Source: Shimia ponticola
GTDB lineage: Bacteria; Pseudomonadota; Alphaproteobacteria; Rhodobacterales; Rhodobacteraceae
Assembly: GCF_007995215.1 (NCBI RefSeq)
Contig: NZ_VCDK01000006.1
Location: 584,125-648,124 of the forward strand
DNA length: 64,000 nucleotides
Direction: 5' to 3'
Translations under genes and position numbers: made by a program
Notes under the pieces: model-generated
Databases searched by the model: none
What the model saw: the letters and a program-made list of their open reading frames with translations, nothing else
What the model was told of the DNA's origin: nothing
In this document: positions 25,158 through 33,948 of the stretch, in pieces
Position numbering within the stretch: the stretch's first letter is position 1
Layout of the letters: each line of letters opens with the position of its first letter

Positions 25158-26347
25158 TGGCGCGCGCGTTTTTGATCGTGATGGACAGCGTCGGGGCTGG
25201 CGGAGCGCCGGATGCAGCAGACTTCGGTGATGAGGGTTCCAACACGCTTGGGCATATTGCTGCGGCCTGCGCTGCGGGCAAAGCCGAAGACGGACGCTCA
25301 GGTCCGTTGAATGTACCTGTCATGGCCTCGCTCGGCTTGGGCGAAGCAGTGCGCATGGCGTCTGGCATGGACATGGGACTAAACGCGCCGACGCGCGGGG
25401 CCTACGGGGCCGCAACCGAGGTGTCGCCCGGCAAGGACACGCCATCGGGCCACTGGGAATTGGCCGGACTGCCAGTGCCGTGGAATTGGCATTTTTTCCC
25501 TGATGCAGAACCGGCATTTCCCGATGACATTGCCGCGCTGGCCTGCCGAGCCGCCGGAGTGAACGGGATATTGGGCAATTGCCATGCCTCCGGCACTGAG
25601 ATCATCGACCGCCTAGGCGCAGAGCATCTGCGAACAGGTTATCCGATCTGTTATACATCTGCCGATAGCGTGTTTCAGATCGCAGCCCACGAAGAGCATT
25701 TCGGCTTGGAGCGGCTCTTGAACATGTGCAAGGCGATGGCGCCTATTTTGCACGAAATGAAGGTTGGTCGCGTTATCGCGCGCCCATTTGTCGGAGAGCC
25801 GGGGGCCTTCGAACGGACGACCAATCGCAAGGATTTTGCCATCGAGCCACCCGGGCCGACGCTGTGTGATTGGGTTCACGGCGCGGGGCGCGGTGTGCAG
25901 GCCATTGGAAAGATTGGAGATATCTTTTCGATGCGCGGAATTGATACGGTTGTCAAAGGATCCGACGCCGCGCTGATGGAGCATCTGCAAAAGGCGGTTG
26001 CGGATGCAGCCGACGGGTCGCTGACCTTTGCCAATTTTGTCGAGTTCGACACCAACTATGGTCACCGGCGTGACGTCTCGGGCTACGCCCGCGCGCTTGA
26101 GTGGTTTGATGGGGCGCTGGGTGCCGTCATGGACGATTTGCGCGAAGGCGACCTCCTGATCCTGACGGCGGATCACGGCAATGACCCCACATGGCACGGC
26201 ACCGAACATACACGTGAACGGGTGCCCGTCTTGATGGCTGGTGGTCCGGCGGGGCCCCTGTCGCCTATGGGTTTTGTCGATGTTGCTGCGACAATTGCGG
26301 ATCATCTGGGGGTTCCCTCACAGGGGCCGGGACGGAGCGTTTTATGA
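25157..26347 (+). CDS. deoB: Phosphopentomutase
   Basis: Moves phosphate between C1 and C5 of ribose and deoxyribose. A 396-residue alkaline-phosphatase-fold enzyme with metal ligands visible in [20 protein letters not shown], the nucleophile region [28 protein letters not shown] and [19 protein letters not shown]. It is translated directly behind deoA (TGATG) and overlaps add by four bases (ATGA), so stoichiometric coupling is expected. Confidence 0.97.
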   Translation: MARAFLIVMDSVGAGGAPDAADFGDEGSNTLGHIAAACAAGKAEDGRSGPLNVPVMASLGLGEAVRMASGMDMGLNAPTRGAYGAATEVSPGKDTPSGHWELAGLPVPWNWHFFPDAEPAFPDDIAALACRAAGVNGILGNCHASGTEIIDRLGAEHLRTGYPICYTSADSVFQIAAHEEHFGLERLLNMCKAMAPILHEMKVGRVIARPFVGEPGAFERTTNRKDFAIEPPGPTLCDWVHGAGRGVQAIGKIGDIFSMRGIDTVVKGSDAALMEHLQKAVADAADGSLTFANFVEFDTNYGHRRDVSGYARALEWFDGALGAVMDDLREGDLLILTADHGNDPTWHGTEHTRERVPVLMAGGPAGPLSPMGFVDVAATIADHLGVPSQGPGRSVL

Positions 26348-27321
26348 GCTGGAAAGAGTTTCCGAAGGTTGAACTTCACCTGCACCTCGAAGGGGCAGCG
26401 CCGCCTGCGTTTATCCGTGGGCTTGCAGCGGAGAAAAAGATCGATCTGACAGGCGTGTTCGATGAACACGGCCACTATGCCTATCGCGACTTTGATCATT
26501 TCCTGAAAGTCTATGAGGCCGCGACCGAGGCGCTCAAGACCCCGGACGATTTCAAACGATTGACGCAAGCGGTGCTTGAGGAATTGGCCGAGCACAATGT
26601 CGTCTATGCCGAGACGTTTGTGTCGCCGGATTTCTGTGGCGGCGGCGATGTCGGGGCATGGCGCGAATACTTGGCCGCGATGCAAGAGGCGCATGTCGAC
26701 GGCGTGACGCTCAAGGGCATCGTGACCTGTATCCGGCATTTCGGTCCAGAGCAGGCCAAGACAGCAGCTTTGTGTGCGGCCGAGACCCATGGCGATTTCA
26801 TCCTGGGCTTTGGCATTGCAGGGGCCGAATTGGTCGGCACGGCGCGCGACTATCTTTGGTCCTTTGATTGCGCCCGTGAGGCCGGGTTGCGGCTGACGGC
26901 CCATGCAGGCGAATGGGGCGCGCCGGACACGGTGCGCGCGACTTGGAAGGATTTGGGCGTCGAGCGTCTGGGTCACGGTGTCAGGGCATCTGAGGACCCG
27001 GCGCTGGTGGATGATTTGGCCGAGACCGGTGTCGTGCTTGAGGTCTGTCCAGGATCGAATGTGGCGCTGGGCCTTTACCCCGATGTTGCCCATCACCCAA
27101 TCGCCCGGCTGCGTGACCGAGGCGTGAAGGTTACGGTGTCTACGGACGATCCGCCCTTTTTTCACACCACCATGACCAAGGAATTCGAAAATCTCGAACG
27201 TGCTTTCCGATGGGGGGCAGAGGATTTTGATGCGTTGAACCGGACTGCTCTGGAAGCAGCGTTTTGTGATGATGAGACCAAGGCGCGTGTCGCCAAGCAG
27301 CTTGATGAGGCCACACCATGA
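26344..27321 (+). CDS. add: Adenosine deaminase
   Basis: Zinc enzyme converting adenosine and deoxyadenosine to inosine forms. 325 residues. The metal-binding HLHLEGA is near residue 14, the substrate Gly and third His are in TAHAGEWG, the catalytic Glu is in the same motif, LGHGVRA supplies another His, and VSTDDPPFF supplies the Asp. It could instead be an adenine deaminase of the same fold; SLNSDDP versus STDDP does not decide this. The gene overlaps both neighbours by four bases. Confidence 0.9.
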   Translation: MSWKEFPKVELHLHLEGAAPPAFIRGLAAEKKIDLTGVFDEHGHYAYRDFDHFLKVYEAATEALKTPDDFKRLTQAVLEELAEHNVVYAETFVSPDFCGGGDVGAWREYLAAMQEAHVDGVTLKGIVTCIRHFGPEQAKTAALCAAETHGDFILGFGIAGAELVGTARDYLWSFDCAREAGLRLTAHAGEWGAPDTVRATWKDLGVERLGHGVRASEDPALVDDLAETGVVLEVCPGSNVALGLYPDVAHHPIARLRDRGVKVTVSTDDPPFFHTTMTKEFENLERAFRWGAEDFDALNRTALEAAFCDDETKARVAKQLDEATP

Positions 27322-27947
27322 AAGATGTCACCGTTGTTGATCACCCGCTGGTCCAGCACAAATTGACGCTGATGCGGCGCAAAGAGACGTCGACAGCCGA
27401 GTTTCGGCGTCTGTTGCGCGAGATTTCTCAGTTTCTTGCCTATGAAATCACGCGCGAGTTGCCGCTGACCAAGCGCACGATTGATACGCCACTGCAGGAG
27501 ATGGAAGCCCCTGTTTTGGCGGGTAAAAAGCTGGCGCTGATTTCGATCCTGCGCGCGGGGAACGGGCTGTTGGACGGGGTGCTGGAATTGATCCCGTCGG
27601 CGCGGGTCGGTTTCGTCGGGCTCTATCGCGACGAAGAAACGCTGAAGCCTGTCGAGTATTACTTCAAGGTGCCTGACAGCCTGAATGAACGGGTGACGAT
27701 TGCGGTTGATCCGATGCTGGCTACGGGCAACTCATCAGCGGCTGCGATTGATAAACTGAAAGAGGCCGGTGCGACTGACATCCGGTTTCTGTGTCTACTG
27801 GCCGCGCCAGAGGGCATTGCAAGGATGCAGGAGGCGCATCCGGACGTCAGCATCGTCACCGCAGCTGTGGATGAACGTCTCAATGAGGTCGGATATATCG
27901 TTCCCGGCCTAGGGGATGCGGGCGATAGGATGTTCGGCACAAAATAG
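27318..27947 (+). CDS. upp: Uracil phosphoribosyltransferase
   Basis: Makes UMP from uracil and PRPP. 209 residues with [20 protein letters not shown], the PRPP loop [20 protein letters not shown] and the uracil-binding C-terminus [17 protein letters not shown]. It closes the five-gene operon: cytidine is deaminated, the nucleoside is split by DeoA, the sugar enters central metabolism through DeoB, and uracil is rescued here. Its ATG overlaps the add stop (ATGA). Confidence 0.97.
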   Translation: MKDVTVVDHPLVQHKLTLMRRKETSTAEFRRLLREISQFLAYEITRELPLTKRTIDTPLQEMEAPVLAGKKLALISILRAGNGLLDGVLELIPSARVGFVGLYRDEETLKPVEYYFKVPDSLNERVTIAVDPMLATGNSSAAAIDKLKEAGATDIRFLCLLAAPEGIARMQEAHPDVSIVTAAVDERLNEVGYIVPGLGDAGDRMFGTK

Positions 27948-28011
27948 CCACATTCGCTTTACTCGTTAGGGGAATTGGTGCATCTTTCCGCAAGATATTG
28001 TGGGGAGAGCT

Positions 28012-29334
28012 ATGGGTCGTCTGTCTGTCGCATCCGTTCTGTTGATGTTGAGCTTTGGAATGGCTGCGCCTCTAGGGGCAAAGTCACTGTCCGAGGCCGA
28101 AAACCCCACAGAATTTCCGCCGTCTGACTACAATGGCCGCCAATATGTGGACAGCTCAGGCTGCGTCTATGTGCGCGCTGGTTTTGACGGCAACGTCAAA
28201 TGGGTGCCACGGGTCACGCGTCAGCGTCAGGTCGTCTGTGGCCAAACCCCGACATTCGCACGTGCAAAGCCTGCGACGGTTGCACCTGCGCCGCGTCCGG
28301 CTGCGGTCGCCAATCGCCCAGCCCCCGTTGCCGCGCCCCCACGGCCAACGCCGCGTACAGCCCCCGCACCTCAGCGGCGAGTAGCGCAAGCCACGCCGCG
28401 TCCGACACAGGCCCGCCGTGTTGCAGCGCCCCAGACCCTTGCCGCGCCTGCGATTGAGATCGTTCGCGCGCCGCACCCACCCAAAGCAGGCACCAATGCA
28501 GCGCGCGGTTGCTCCGGCGGCGATGCGCTGACCCAGCGCTATACCAATCCCGGCGCGCGCTGCGGTCCACAGACACAAAGCCCATCGGCTGGTTTCCGTG
28601 TTGTGCAGGGTGGCACGGCGCTTGCCGGATCGCAGGGAGGCGTCATTCAGATCACTGGCGCGAATGGCGTGAAACGGGTGGTGCCGGTCGCACCGAAGGT
28701 GCCCCATGGTTTCCGCCCGGCTTGGGACGACGGTCGTCTGAACCCATTCAGGGGCGTGCCGACCTATACAACAAGCCCGAACGTCGCGCAGGGCGGGCCG
28801 ATTGTGATCGCTGGTGCGCCCGGGTTCCAACGCGGGACCTCCGGCACCGATCACGGGTATGATTTGGCTTGGACCAAGACCCCGCCGCATCTGTTGTTTG
28901 ACCGCCGGTCCGGGCTGGTCGTCGGGCATGAATTCCCGCAACTGAAATATCCAAATACATCTGTGGCAGCGGCTGGTGGCGCAGCGACCAAAACGGTGAC
29001 ACGGCGCGCAGGCACAGTTGTTTCGACCAAGGCCGCCCCGCGTCCTGCACCCAGCATCGCGCCATCGGTCGCACCGCGTCAGGCGGCGGTCGTGGCTCCC
29101 ACGCTGGCGCACCGCCACATTCAGGTCGCGACCTATGCCTCAATGGCCGCCGCTACGGCAGACGCTCAGCGTCTGGCCAATGCCGGATTGCCAACGCGGA
29201 TCGGGAAATACACACGCGATGGGCAGCGGCGTCAGGTGATCGTGCTTGGCCCGTTCACCAATGCGAGCGCACTAAATTCGGCCCTTGGGACCGCGCGCTC
29301 CTATGGGTTCTCGCAAGCGTTTAGCCGGAAATAG
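28012..29334 (+). CDS. Exported SPOR-domain protein with Pro/Ala-rich linker
   Basis: 440 residues. A signal peptide (LSVASVLLMLSFGMAAPLGA) is followed by a small domain with two cysteines (SSGCVYVRAGFDGN, QVVCGQT), a Pro/Ala/Arg-rich linker at about 85-150, a central region with a Cys pair, and a C-terminal SPOR domain (RHIQVATYASMAAATADAQR, then VIVLGPFTNASALNSAL). SPOR domains bind denuded peptidoglycan at division sites, so a role at the septum is likely. ATG 28012 has GGGGAGAG upstream; the GTG at 28000 does not. The stop is two bases from the stop of the converging gene. Confidence 0.88.
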   Translation: MGRLSVASVLLMLSFGMAAPLGAKSLSEAENPTEFPPSDYNGRQYVDSSGCVYVRAGFDGNVKWVPRVTRQRQVVCGQTPTFARAKPATVAPAPRPAAVANRPAPVAAPPRPTPRTAPAPQRRVAQATPRPTQARRVAAPQTLAAPAIEIVRAPHPPKAGTNAARGCSGGDALTQRYTNPGARCGPQTQSPSAGFRVVQGGTALAGSQGGVIQITGANGVKRVVPVAPKVPHGFRPAWDDGRLNPFRGVPTYTTSPNVAQGGPIVIAGAPGFQRGTSGTDHGYDLAWTKTPPHLLFDRRSGLVVGHEFPQLKYPNTSVAAAGGAATKTVTRRAGTVVSTKAAPRPAPSIAPSVAPRQAAVVAPTLAHRHIQVATYASMAAATADAQRLANAGLPTRIGKYTRDGQRRQVIVLGPFTNASALNSALGTARSYGFSQAFSRK

Positions 29335-29336
29335 CT

Positions 29337-30356
29337 TTACTCGGTTTCGCAGATGCCTTGCAGGCTGATCCATTCGCCATCGCTGAGAAGCGGTGTCGTT
29401 TGTGTTTCGTAAAACGGGTCAGCCTCGATCAGATCAAGAGTGGTTTCGCCTGTGACATCCTTGGCCAAGGCATAAGGGCGCGATGACACTTCGGCGGTCT
29501 TGAAGGTTTCGAGCAATGCAGCAGTCGAAGCAGGCGGGTCCGAGCGCAACAGAAGGTATTCTGCATAGGCGTCCAAGGTCTCAGACGCAATTTGGCCGGT
29601 GGTCAAAAGCTGAACGGTGCTCCAGGTGCCGGTTGCCTCCAGCATTTGGCGTAGCGGATCATTGCTGGCTGCGGATGCAGCGGCGGCGATGGCGTATCCT
29701 GCTGGGACGGCGGGATCGTCATGATCTTCGATCGTTTTGCGCCCCATGGCGATGGTGCCCCCGGGTAGGACGCGGGTGGTCTCCGGACCGGACCTAAGAA
29801 CGAGTAAAGTGTGATCCCCTGACGGCAGGATGCGGGCGTTCAGCTTGGACAGGGCCACAGCCCCGAAGGGCTCGGCGCAGGGCTGACCCGTGAGGCGGAT
29901 GACGCGCGTCTGAAGCTCTTGCCCGATATCGGCGCGTTTGACCTGTGGTACGACGGTGGTTGCATGGTTGACCAAGGCATCGGGCAACCACCACAGCCCC
30001 AGATAACCCACAGTTGCAAAGCTGGCAGTGAGCAGAAGCCACCGCAGACGTCCAGGGCGTGGGCGCGCGCGGTCAATGCTGCGTTGCACCTTTTCGATGG
30101 CGTCGATCATGTCCGTGTCGGCGAGTTCGATCGTCTCGGCCTCTGTGCCGTCGGGACTAAACAGTGCAGGAAGATTGCCGGGGTTCACCCTGTGAACGGC
30201 AGCAAGCGACCAATGCGTCAGCGCTTGGCCTGCGCTGTCCGATAAGACCAACGTGGCTTTGCCAAAGGAAACGCCGACCTCACGCCGCTGCGCCTCTGGG
30301 CCAGAGCGCCAGAGGCCGACGGTCTCTAACCGTTCGAATTCCTTGAGTGCTGTCAT
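29337..30356 (-). CDS. Single-pass membrane protein, conserved-looking, unknown function
   Basis: 339 residues. The first 100 form a soluble domain that resembles a PH-like or scaffold fold (VGVSFGKATLVLSDSAGQAL). A membrane helix lies at about 104-126 (LRWLLLTASFATVGYLGLWW). The remainder is periplasmic with two cysteines (GQPCAEPFG and the final GICETE) and a FHA-like or LysM-free globular part. The segment GGTIAMGRKTIEDHDDPAVP suggests a self-contained beta domain. It lies 120 bases downstream of the next minus-strand gene and may belong to that operon. I do not recognise the family. Confidence 0.7.
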   Translation of the reverse strand: MTALKEFERLETVGLWRSGPEAQRREVGVSFGKATLVLSDSAGQALTHWSLAAVHRVNPGNLPALFSPDGTEAETIELADTDMIDAIEKVQRSIDRARPRPGRLRWLLLTASFATVGYLGLWWLPDALVNHATTVVPQVKRADIGQELQTRVIRLTGQPCAEPFGAVALSKLNARILPSGDHTLLVLRSGPETTRVLPGGTIAMGRKTIEDHDDPAVPAGYAIAAAASAASNDPLRQMLEATGTWSTVQLLTTGQIASETLDAYAEYLLLRSDPPASTAALLETFKTAEVSSRPYALAKDVTGETTLDLIEADPFYETQTTPLLSDGEWISLQGICETE

Positions 30357-30476
30357 GTCGGGCTGCTCTGCCTCTATTTCCAGCAGAGTATCGCAAATTG
30401 CTGCATCTCACAATGGAAGGGACAATGGGAAAGGGCCGCCGTGCCATAGTGTTTTTCTCAGGCCCTGACGGTTGGG

Positions 30477-30752
30477 TCAGATGCAGCCGGTCATCCGTGC
30501 GGGCAGCACGATGAACGATCCGTTTTGGTACAGTCTGCGTGCCAGATCGCCCTCGGTTGAGGCAAGGGTTACCGAAAACCGTGTGGCATCCAGGATCGCG
30601 ACATCTGCGGCCATCGTCGAGATTAGGTCATCATTTGGAAAAAGGACCAGAACGGCAGGTGCCGCATCGCTTATAAGCGTGACGCCTACAAGGAGGCCAA
30701 GCCAGCCGACGACCATGCAAAAAGATGCGAACAGAATACCCCTAATAGTCAT
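30477..30752 (-). CDS. Small membrane protein, last gene of the FAD-oxidase cluster
   Basis: 91 residues with one hydrophobic helix (ILFASFCMVVGWLGLLVGVT) at the N-terminus and a periplasmic remainder (LVLFPNDDLISTMAADVAIL). It overlaps the end of the upstream gene by 11 bases, so it belongs to that transcript. The helix has no clear signal-peptidase site and is read as an anchor. No family recognised. Confidence 0.7.
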   Translation of the reverse strand: MTIRGILFASFCMVVGWLGLLVGVTLISDAAPAVLVLFPNDDLISTMAADVAILDATRFSVTLASTEGDLARRLYQNGSFIVLPARMTGCI

Positions 30753-31794
30753 GGATATGCTCTAGCCGTGAGGATGTGCTTTTGATCCCGCGAAGGTCGT
30801 TTGCAAGCTCACGCACTTTGGTCAGCACCACATGCCGATGATCTTCAAAGCCTTGCCGCGCAGAACTGAAGATCGCCTTTGGATGGCTGGGTTCGTGCGA
30901 GATAATTGTGAACATGATGTCATCATTGCCTGCGATTTCGACAAAATCCACACCGGCTTGGGCCATGTCACGCATCAGATGGGTCAGCGCCCGGTAGCGG
31001 ATCGTTTCAATCTGAGTGCCACGTTCGGTAGGCCCAATGACCCGCACACCTTCGAACCCGGCAAGCATGTCGTCAGTCGCTCCGGTGACGATCATCCTGA
31101 GCGTCAACTCATCTGCGCCAACCTCGGCGACGGCGGCAGCTATGACATCGGCATAAGCGGCTTTGGCACGGTATTCGAGACCAAGGGCCATACGGCGTTC
31201 CCGGTCGCGGAACCCGCTGGTTGCCGTGTCGCTCAGCGCCTGCGCATCGGCTGCAAAGTCCCATTTGTACCACGGCACCTGTCTTAGGAAGATGGCGTAA
31301 TCAGTGGCCTGCTCCGCCGAGAGATCATCAAGCGCAGCCCGCTCCGGTCCACAAATAGCGGCGGAAAGGCGTCCCAGTGTTTCCTCGTACATGGCCTTCG
31401 CCAAGAGCTCGGCCGTGAAGCTGACTCCAATGACATAAACCAGTTGTTTGGTGTCACCGTCTACGGAACCAAGCTGTCCGGATGCTTTGGAAAGCGCACA
31501 GTTGGCGCGCCAGAAACCACGGATGGCAGCAAGGTAATCGAACTGATGCGGATCACCTGAAGAAATGACATGCGCGTAGTCTTCGTAAGCATGGACGATA
31601 TGCCATTCCGGATAGGTCATCAGCGTGCGCGTCTCCAACCGGTGCTCTGTCGGGTCGGTCAGCGATGTATAGGGGGTTGGCTCACCTTCTGCTCGGCACA
31701 TGATTTCGGAATAGGCCACAGGCGACAGAAGGCCCGCTGCGACGAGCAGCATGAGGGCAACCAGCCTGATCGCCCAACGCCAAAGCGACCTCAT
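30742..31794 (-). CDS. Membrane-anchored protein with TYPEW motif, unknown function
   Basis: 350 residues. A membrane helix (WRWAIRLVALMLLVAAGLL) is followed by a periplasmic domain beginning SEIMCRAEGEPTPYTS. The motif RTLMTYPEWHIVHAYEDYA recalls a family of conserved hypothetical proteins with TYPEW and a nearby Tyr-rich segment. The rest is mainly helical, with YVIGVSFTAELLAKAMYEET and VPWYKWDF. ATG 31794 was chosen because it overlaps the preceding stop (ATGA); the longer opening at 31827 would run into the upstream gene. It is co-translated with a four-helix membrane protein and an FAD oxidase. Confidence 0.75.
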   Translation of the reverse strand: MRSLWRWAIRLVALMLLVAAGLLSPVAYSEIMCRAEGEPTPYTSLTDPTEHRLETRTLMTYPEWHIVHAYEDYAHVISSGDPHQFDYLAAIRGFWRANCALSKASGQLGSVDGDTKQLVYVIGVSFTAELLAKAMYEETLGRLSAAICGPERAALDDLSAEQATDYAIFLRQVPWYKWDFAADAQALSDTATSGFRDRERRMALGLEYRAKAAYADVIAAAVAEVGADELTLRMIVTGATDDMLAGFEGVRVIGPTERGTQIETIRYRALTHLMRDMAQAGVDFVEIAGNDDIMFTIISHEPSHPKAIFSSARQGFEDHRHVVLTKVRELANDLRGIKSTSSRLEHIHDY

Positions 31795-32201
31795 GCGGGC
31801 CGACCAATATTGCGCACACCCGCCCACAGAGCGATGCCACCCAAGATGAGATGCGGTGCATTGGCCAGAACGCGGCCTAGCGACAGGTTCATACCCTCGG
31901 ACGCATTGGTGAAGATGCCGAGGTCAAGATAGCCGTACCCGGTGAAAAAGCCGAAGACGCCGTCGCCGAGATAAGCCAGACCAAAGAGCAGCATGAACAT
32001 GCGCGCGGCCCGGTGTGACACCAGTGCCGCAACAAGCGCCCAAAGTGCCGAGGCCACGTGCAGAGCGTCATCATAGATATCGAGCGCGAATATCCCGAAC
32101 GCACGACCCTGTGCATCGGTCAGTCCCGGCACATAGTTCAGGGAGGCCGCGATCAGGAGCGCGCCGACATAGGCGAGGCATAGTTTCTGCATGGATGTCA
32201 T
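31791..32201 (-). CDS. Four-helix membrane protein, DUF4383-like
   Basis: 136 residues with four predicted membrane helices: LCLAYVGALLIAASLNYV, ALHVASALWALVAALVS, ARMFMLLFGLAYLGDGVFGF and NAPHLILGGIALWAGV. The arrangement, with GDGVFGFFTGYGYLDLG between helices three and four, resembles DUF4383 proteins. It overlaps both neighbours by four bases. In this cluster it could serve as an electron-transfer or substrate partner for the FAD oxidase, but no heme or quinone motif is evident. Confidence 0.75.
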   Translation of the reverse strand: MTSMQKLCLAYVGALLIAASLNYVPGLTDAQGRAFGIFALDIYDDALHVASALWALVAALVSHRAARMFMLLFGLAYLGDGVFGFFTGYGYLDLGIFTNASEGMNLSLGRVLANAPHLILGGIALWAGVRNIGRPA

Positions 32202-33685
32202 AGCGGCTCCAGATAGGTGTCCCAGAAGTTGCTGCCGAGGATCGTGGTTGGATCAAGCGCGCGTTTCTTCGCGGCGAACTCTGCGGCTGCGGGGTAGACG
32301 TTGGTGAATTGATCCAACCGGGCATGCGGCCGATAGGGCAGGTAATACGCCCCGCCATCCGCTGCGATACGGTCGATCAGGGCCTGTGTCATTCGTTTCA
32401 TGTCCGCTTCCGCGCGTTGGGTCATTTCCTGACTAAATGACATGACCGCCGCGATCCGCGGTGTGGTCGCGTAAGCCAATTCGCTTTGGTCGTCTTGGGC
32501 GACATAGCGGAGGGTGACGTTCAAGAACTCTTGGTAGGACGCCGGTATAATCTCGCGGCAGGCCTGCAGAAACGGCTCAAAGGCATCAAAGCTGACGAAG
32601 TATTCGTGCAAGATGTCGGTGCGGTCGGGATTGCGGTCATCGAGTGTGACGACCGGTTCATTGATCAGCGAATTGCGCGTGACCGCGCCGCCGCCGATCA
32701 TTGGACCCAAGGTGGTTTCATTCCACCAACGGAACGACTTCATGGTCTCGTTGCCAAGCTGCGCCCGATAGAGTCGGCTGGCCAAATGTGACACCCAACC
32801 CGAACCTGACGCAGCCGGAAGATCAGATTGATCGTCGGAATGACGAAAAGTCACAAGCAGCCCCTTTTCAAAAAAGGAGCTGCGTTCGACGTTGAGCCGT
32901 CCATAGGCCATGCCAACACTTGGGTCGGATACCGCTGCCTGAAAGGCGGAGGGGAATGCACTGGCGTCCATCTCCGCAAAGCTGGGTGTCAGGCGCGTGT
33001 TGGGCACCATGTCGACTTCAAGGTCGATGATGACCCCGATCAACCCGTATCCCCCCATGGCGAGGTTAAAGAGATCGCTGTTTTCGGTTGGCGAACAGGT
33101 CACCAAGTCACCGGATGGCAGGATCATCCTGAGCGCGCGAACGGTGACTCCCATCGGACCAAAGGGGACGGGCCAGCCGTGGGCATTGACCGAGAATGTC
33201 GCTGCGACGCCAAAGTCGTTGTTCGATTGCATGACAGCGGGCGACCATCCCATCGGATCGAGCGCAGAAATGACCTGCGACCACCGTGCACCTGCGTGAA
33301 CGCGATAGGTTTGGGCGGCTGTGTCGATCTCGATATTGCCATTGTCCAAGGTCACGGCTGTGCCGTTCCTCGGAATGGCCTGTCCGCCCATGGAATGCCG
33401 CGCTGCGCCCACGTTAAAGGGGCGGCCTTCAAGACCGGCATCAGCCATTTCCTTGCGAATTGCTGCGATGAGAGTGTCACCGGCATCGTCGGAGAGCGTC
33501 AGGTGCTTGTGGATCGGTGTCGCTGACAGCCCGCTCGCGTCGTTGAGTACAGGGCCTGCGTGGGTCGCGTTTGCGGGGCGTGTGCCATCAAGAACAGGAA
33601 GGTCGCCGCCCAGTGTACGTGCAGCGCCCCAACCCACAGCCGCACCACCAAGAGCGAGCGCCGAGCGCCGTGTGAGTGACTTCAT
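32198..33685 (-). CDS. Exported FAD-linked oxidase, lactone-oxidase-like
   Basis: 495 residues of the VAO/PCMH flavoprotein family. The N-terminus MKSLTRRSALALGGAAVGW has a twin-arginine pair and hydrophobic core, suggesting Tat export with FAD bound. FAD-binding elements are GRPFNVGAARHSMGGQAIPR, DNGNIEIDTAAQTYRVHAGA and NNDFGVAATFSVNAHG. The C-terminal part (YLPYRPHARLDQFTNVYPAA, then LDPTTILGSNFWDTYL) fits sugar-lactone or aldonolactone oxidases. It is the first gene of a tightly overlapping four-gene unit. Substrate unknown. Confidence 0.82.
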   Translation of the reverse strand: MKSLTRRSALALGGAAVGWGAARTLGGDLPVLDGTRPANATHAGPVLNDASGLSATPIHKHLTLSDDAGDTLIAAIRKEMADAGLEGRPFNVGAARHSMGGQAIPRNGTAVTLDNGNIEIDTAAQTYRVHAGARWSQVISALDPMGWSPAVMQSNNDFGVAATFSVNAHGWPVPFGPMGVTVRALRMILPSGDLVTCSPTENSDLFNLAMGGYGLIGVIIDLEVDMVPNTRLTPSFAEMDASAFPSAFQAAVSDPSVGMAYGRLNVERSSFFEKGLLVTFRHSDDQSDLPAASGSGWVSHLASRLYRAQLGNETMKSFRWWNETTLGPMIGGGAVTRNSLINEPVVTLDDRNPDRTDILHEYFVSFDAFEPFLQACREIIPASYQEFLNVTLRYVAQDDQSELAYATTPRIAAVMSFSQEMTQRAEADMKRMTQALIDRIAADGGAYYLPYRPHARLDQFTNVYPAAAEFAAKKRALDPTTILGSNFWDTYLEPL

Positions 33686-33918
33686 GGTTCGCGTGCTCCG
33701 GCATTGTCGTTATCACCGCGCAATTCACAGGGCCTTGTGAGACCGGGTTAAACCAACCCCATGGCCGCACCGGGTTTCTGCGCTTTGCTGAGTGTCACTT
33801 TTGCATGCGACCGGCCCGGCTCAAGTGCGGTTTTTCTGACATTGTAATGCGCACAGGAATGCATAGGCCCTGCGTGAGTTATGCAAGGCTATGATTTGAT
33901 TTGGTTTTTTGAGGGATT

Positions 33919-33940
33919 CATCTGCGCAGGAGCGCAGATG
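33919..33940 (-). terminator. Hairpin after the acyl-CoA ligase gene
   Basis: CATCTGCGC (33919-33927) and GCGCAGATG (33932-33940) pair perfectly with a four-base loop, 8 bases past the stop of the minus-strand ligase. The T-run is weak, so termination efficiency is uncertain. Confidence 0.5.
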
Positions 33941-33948
33941 TTCCGTGT

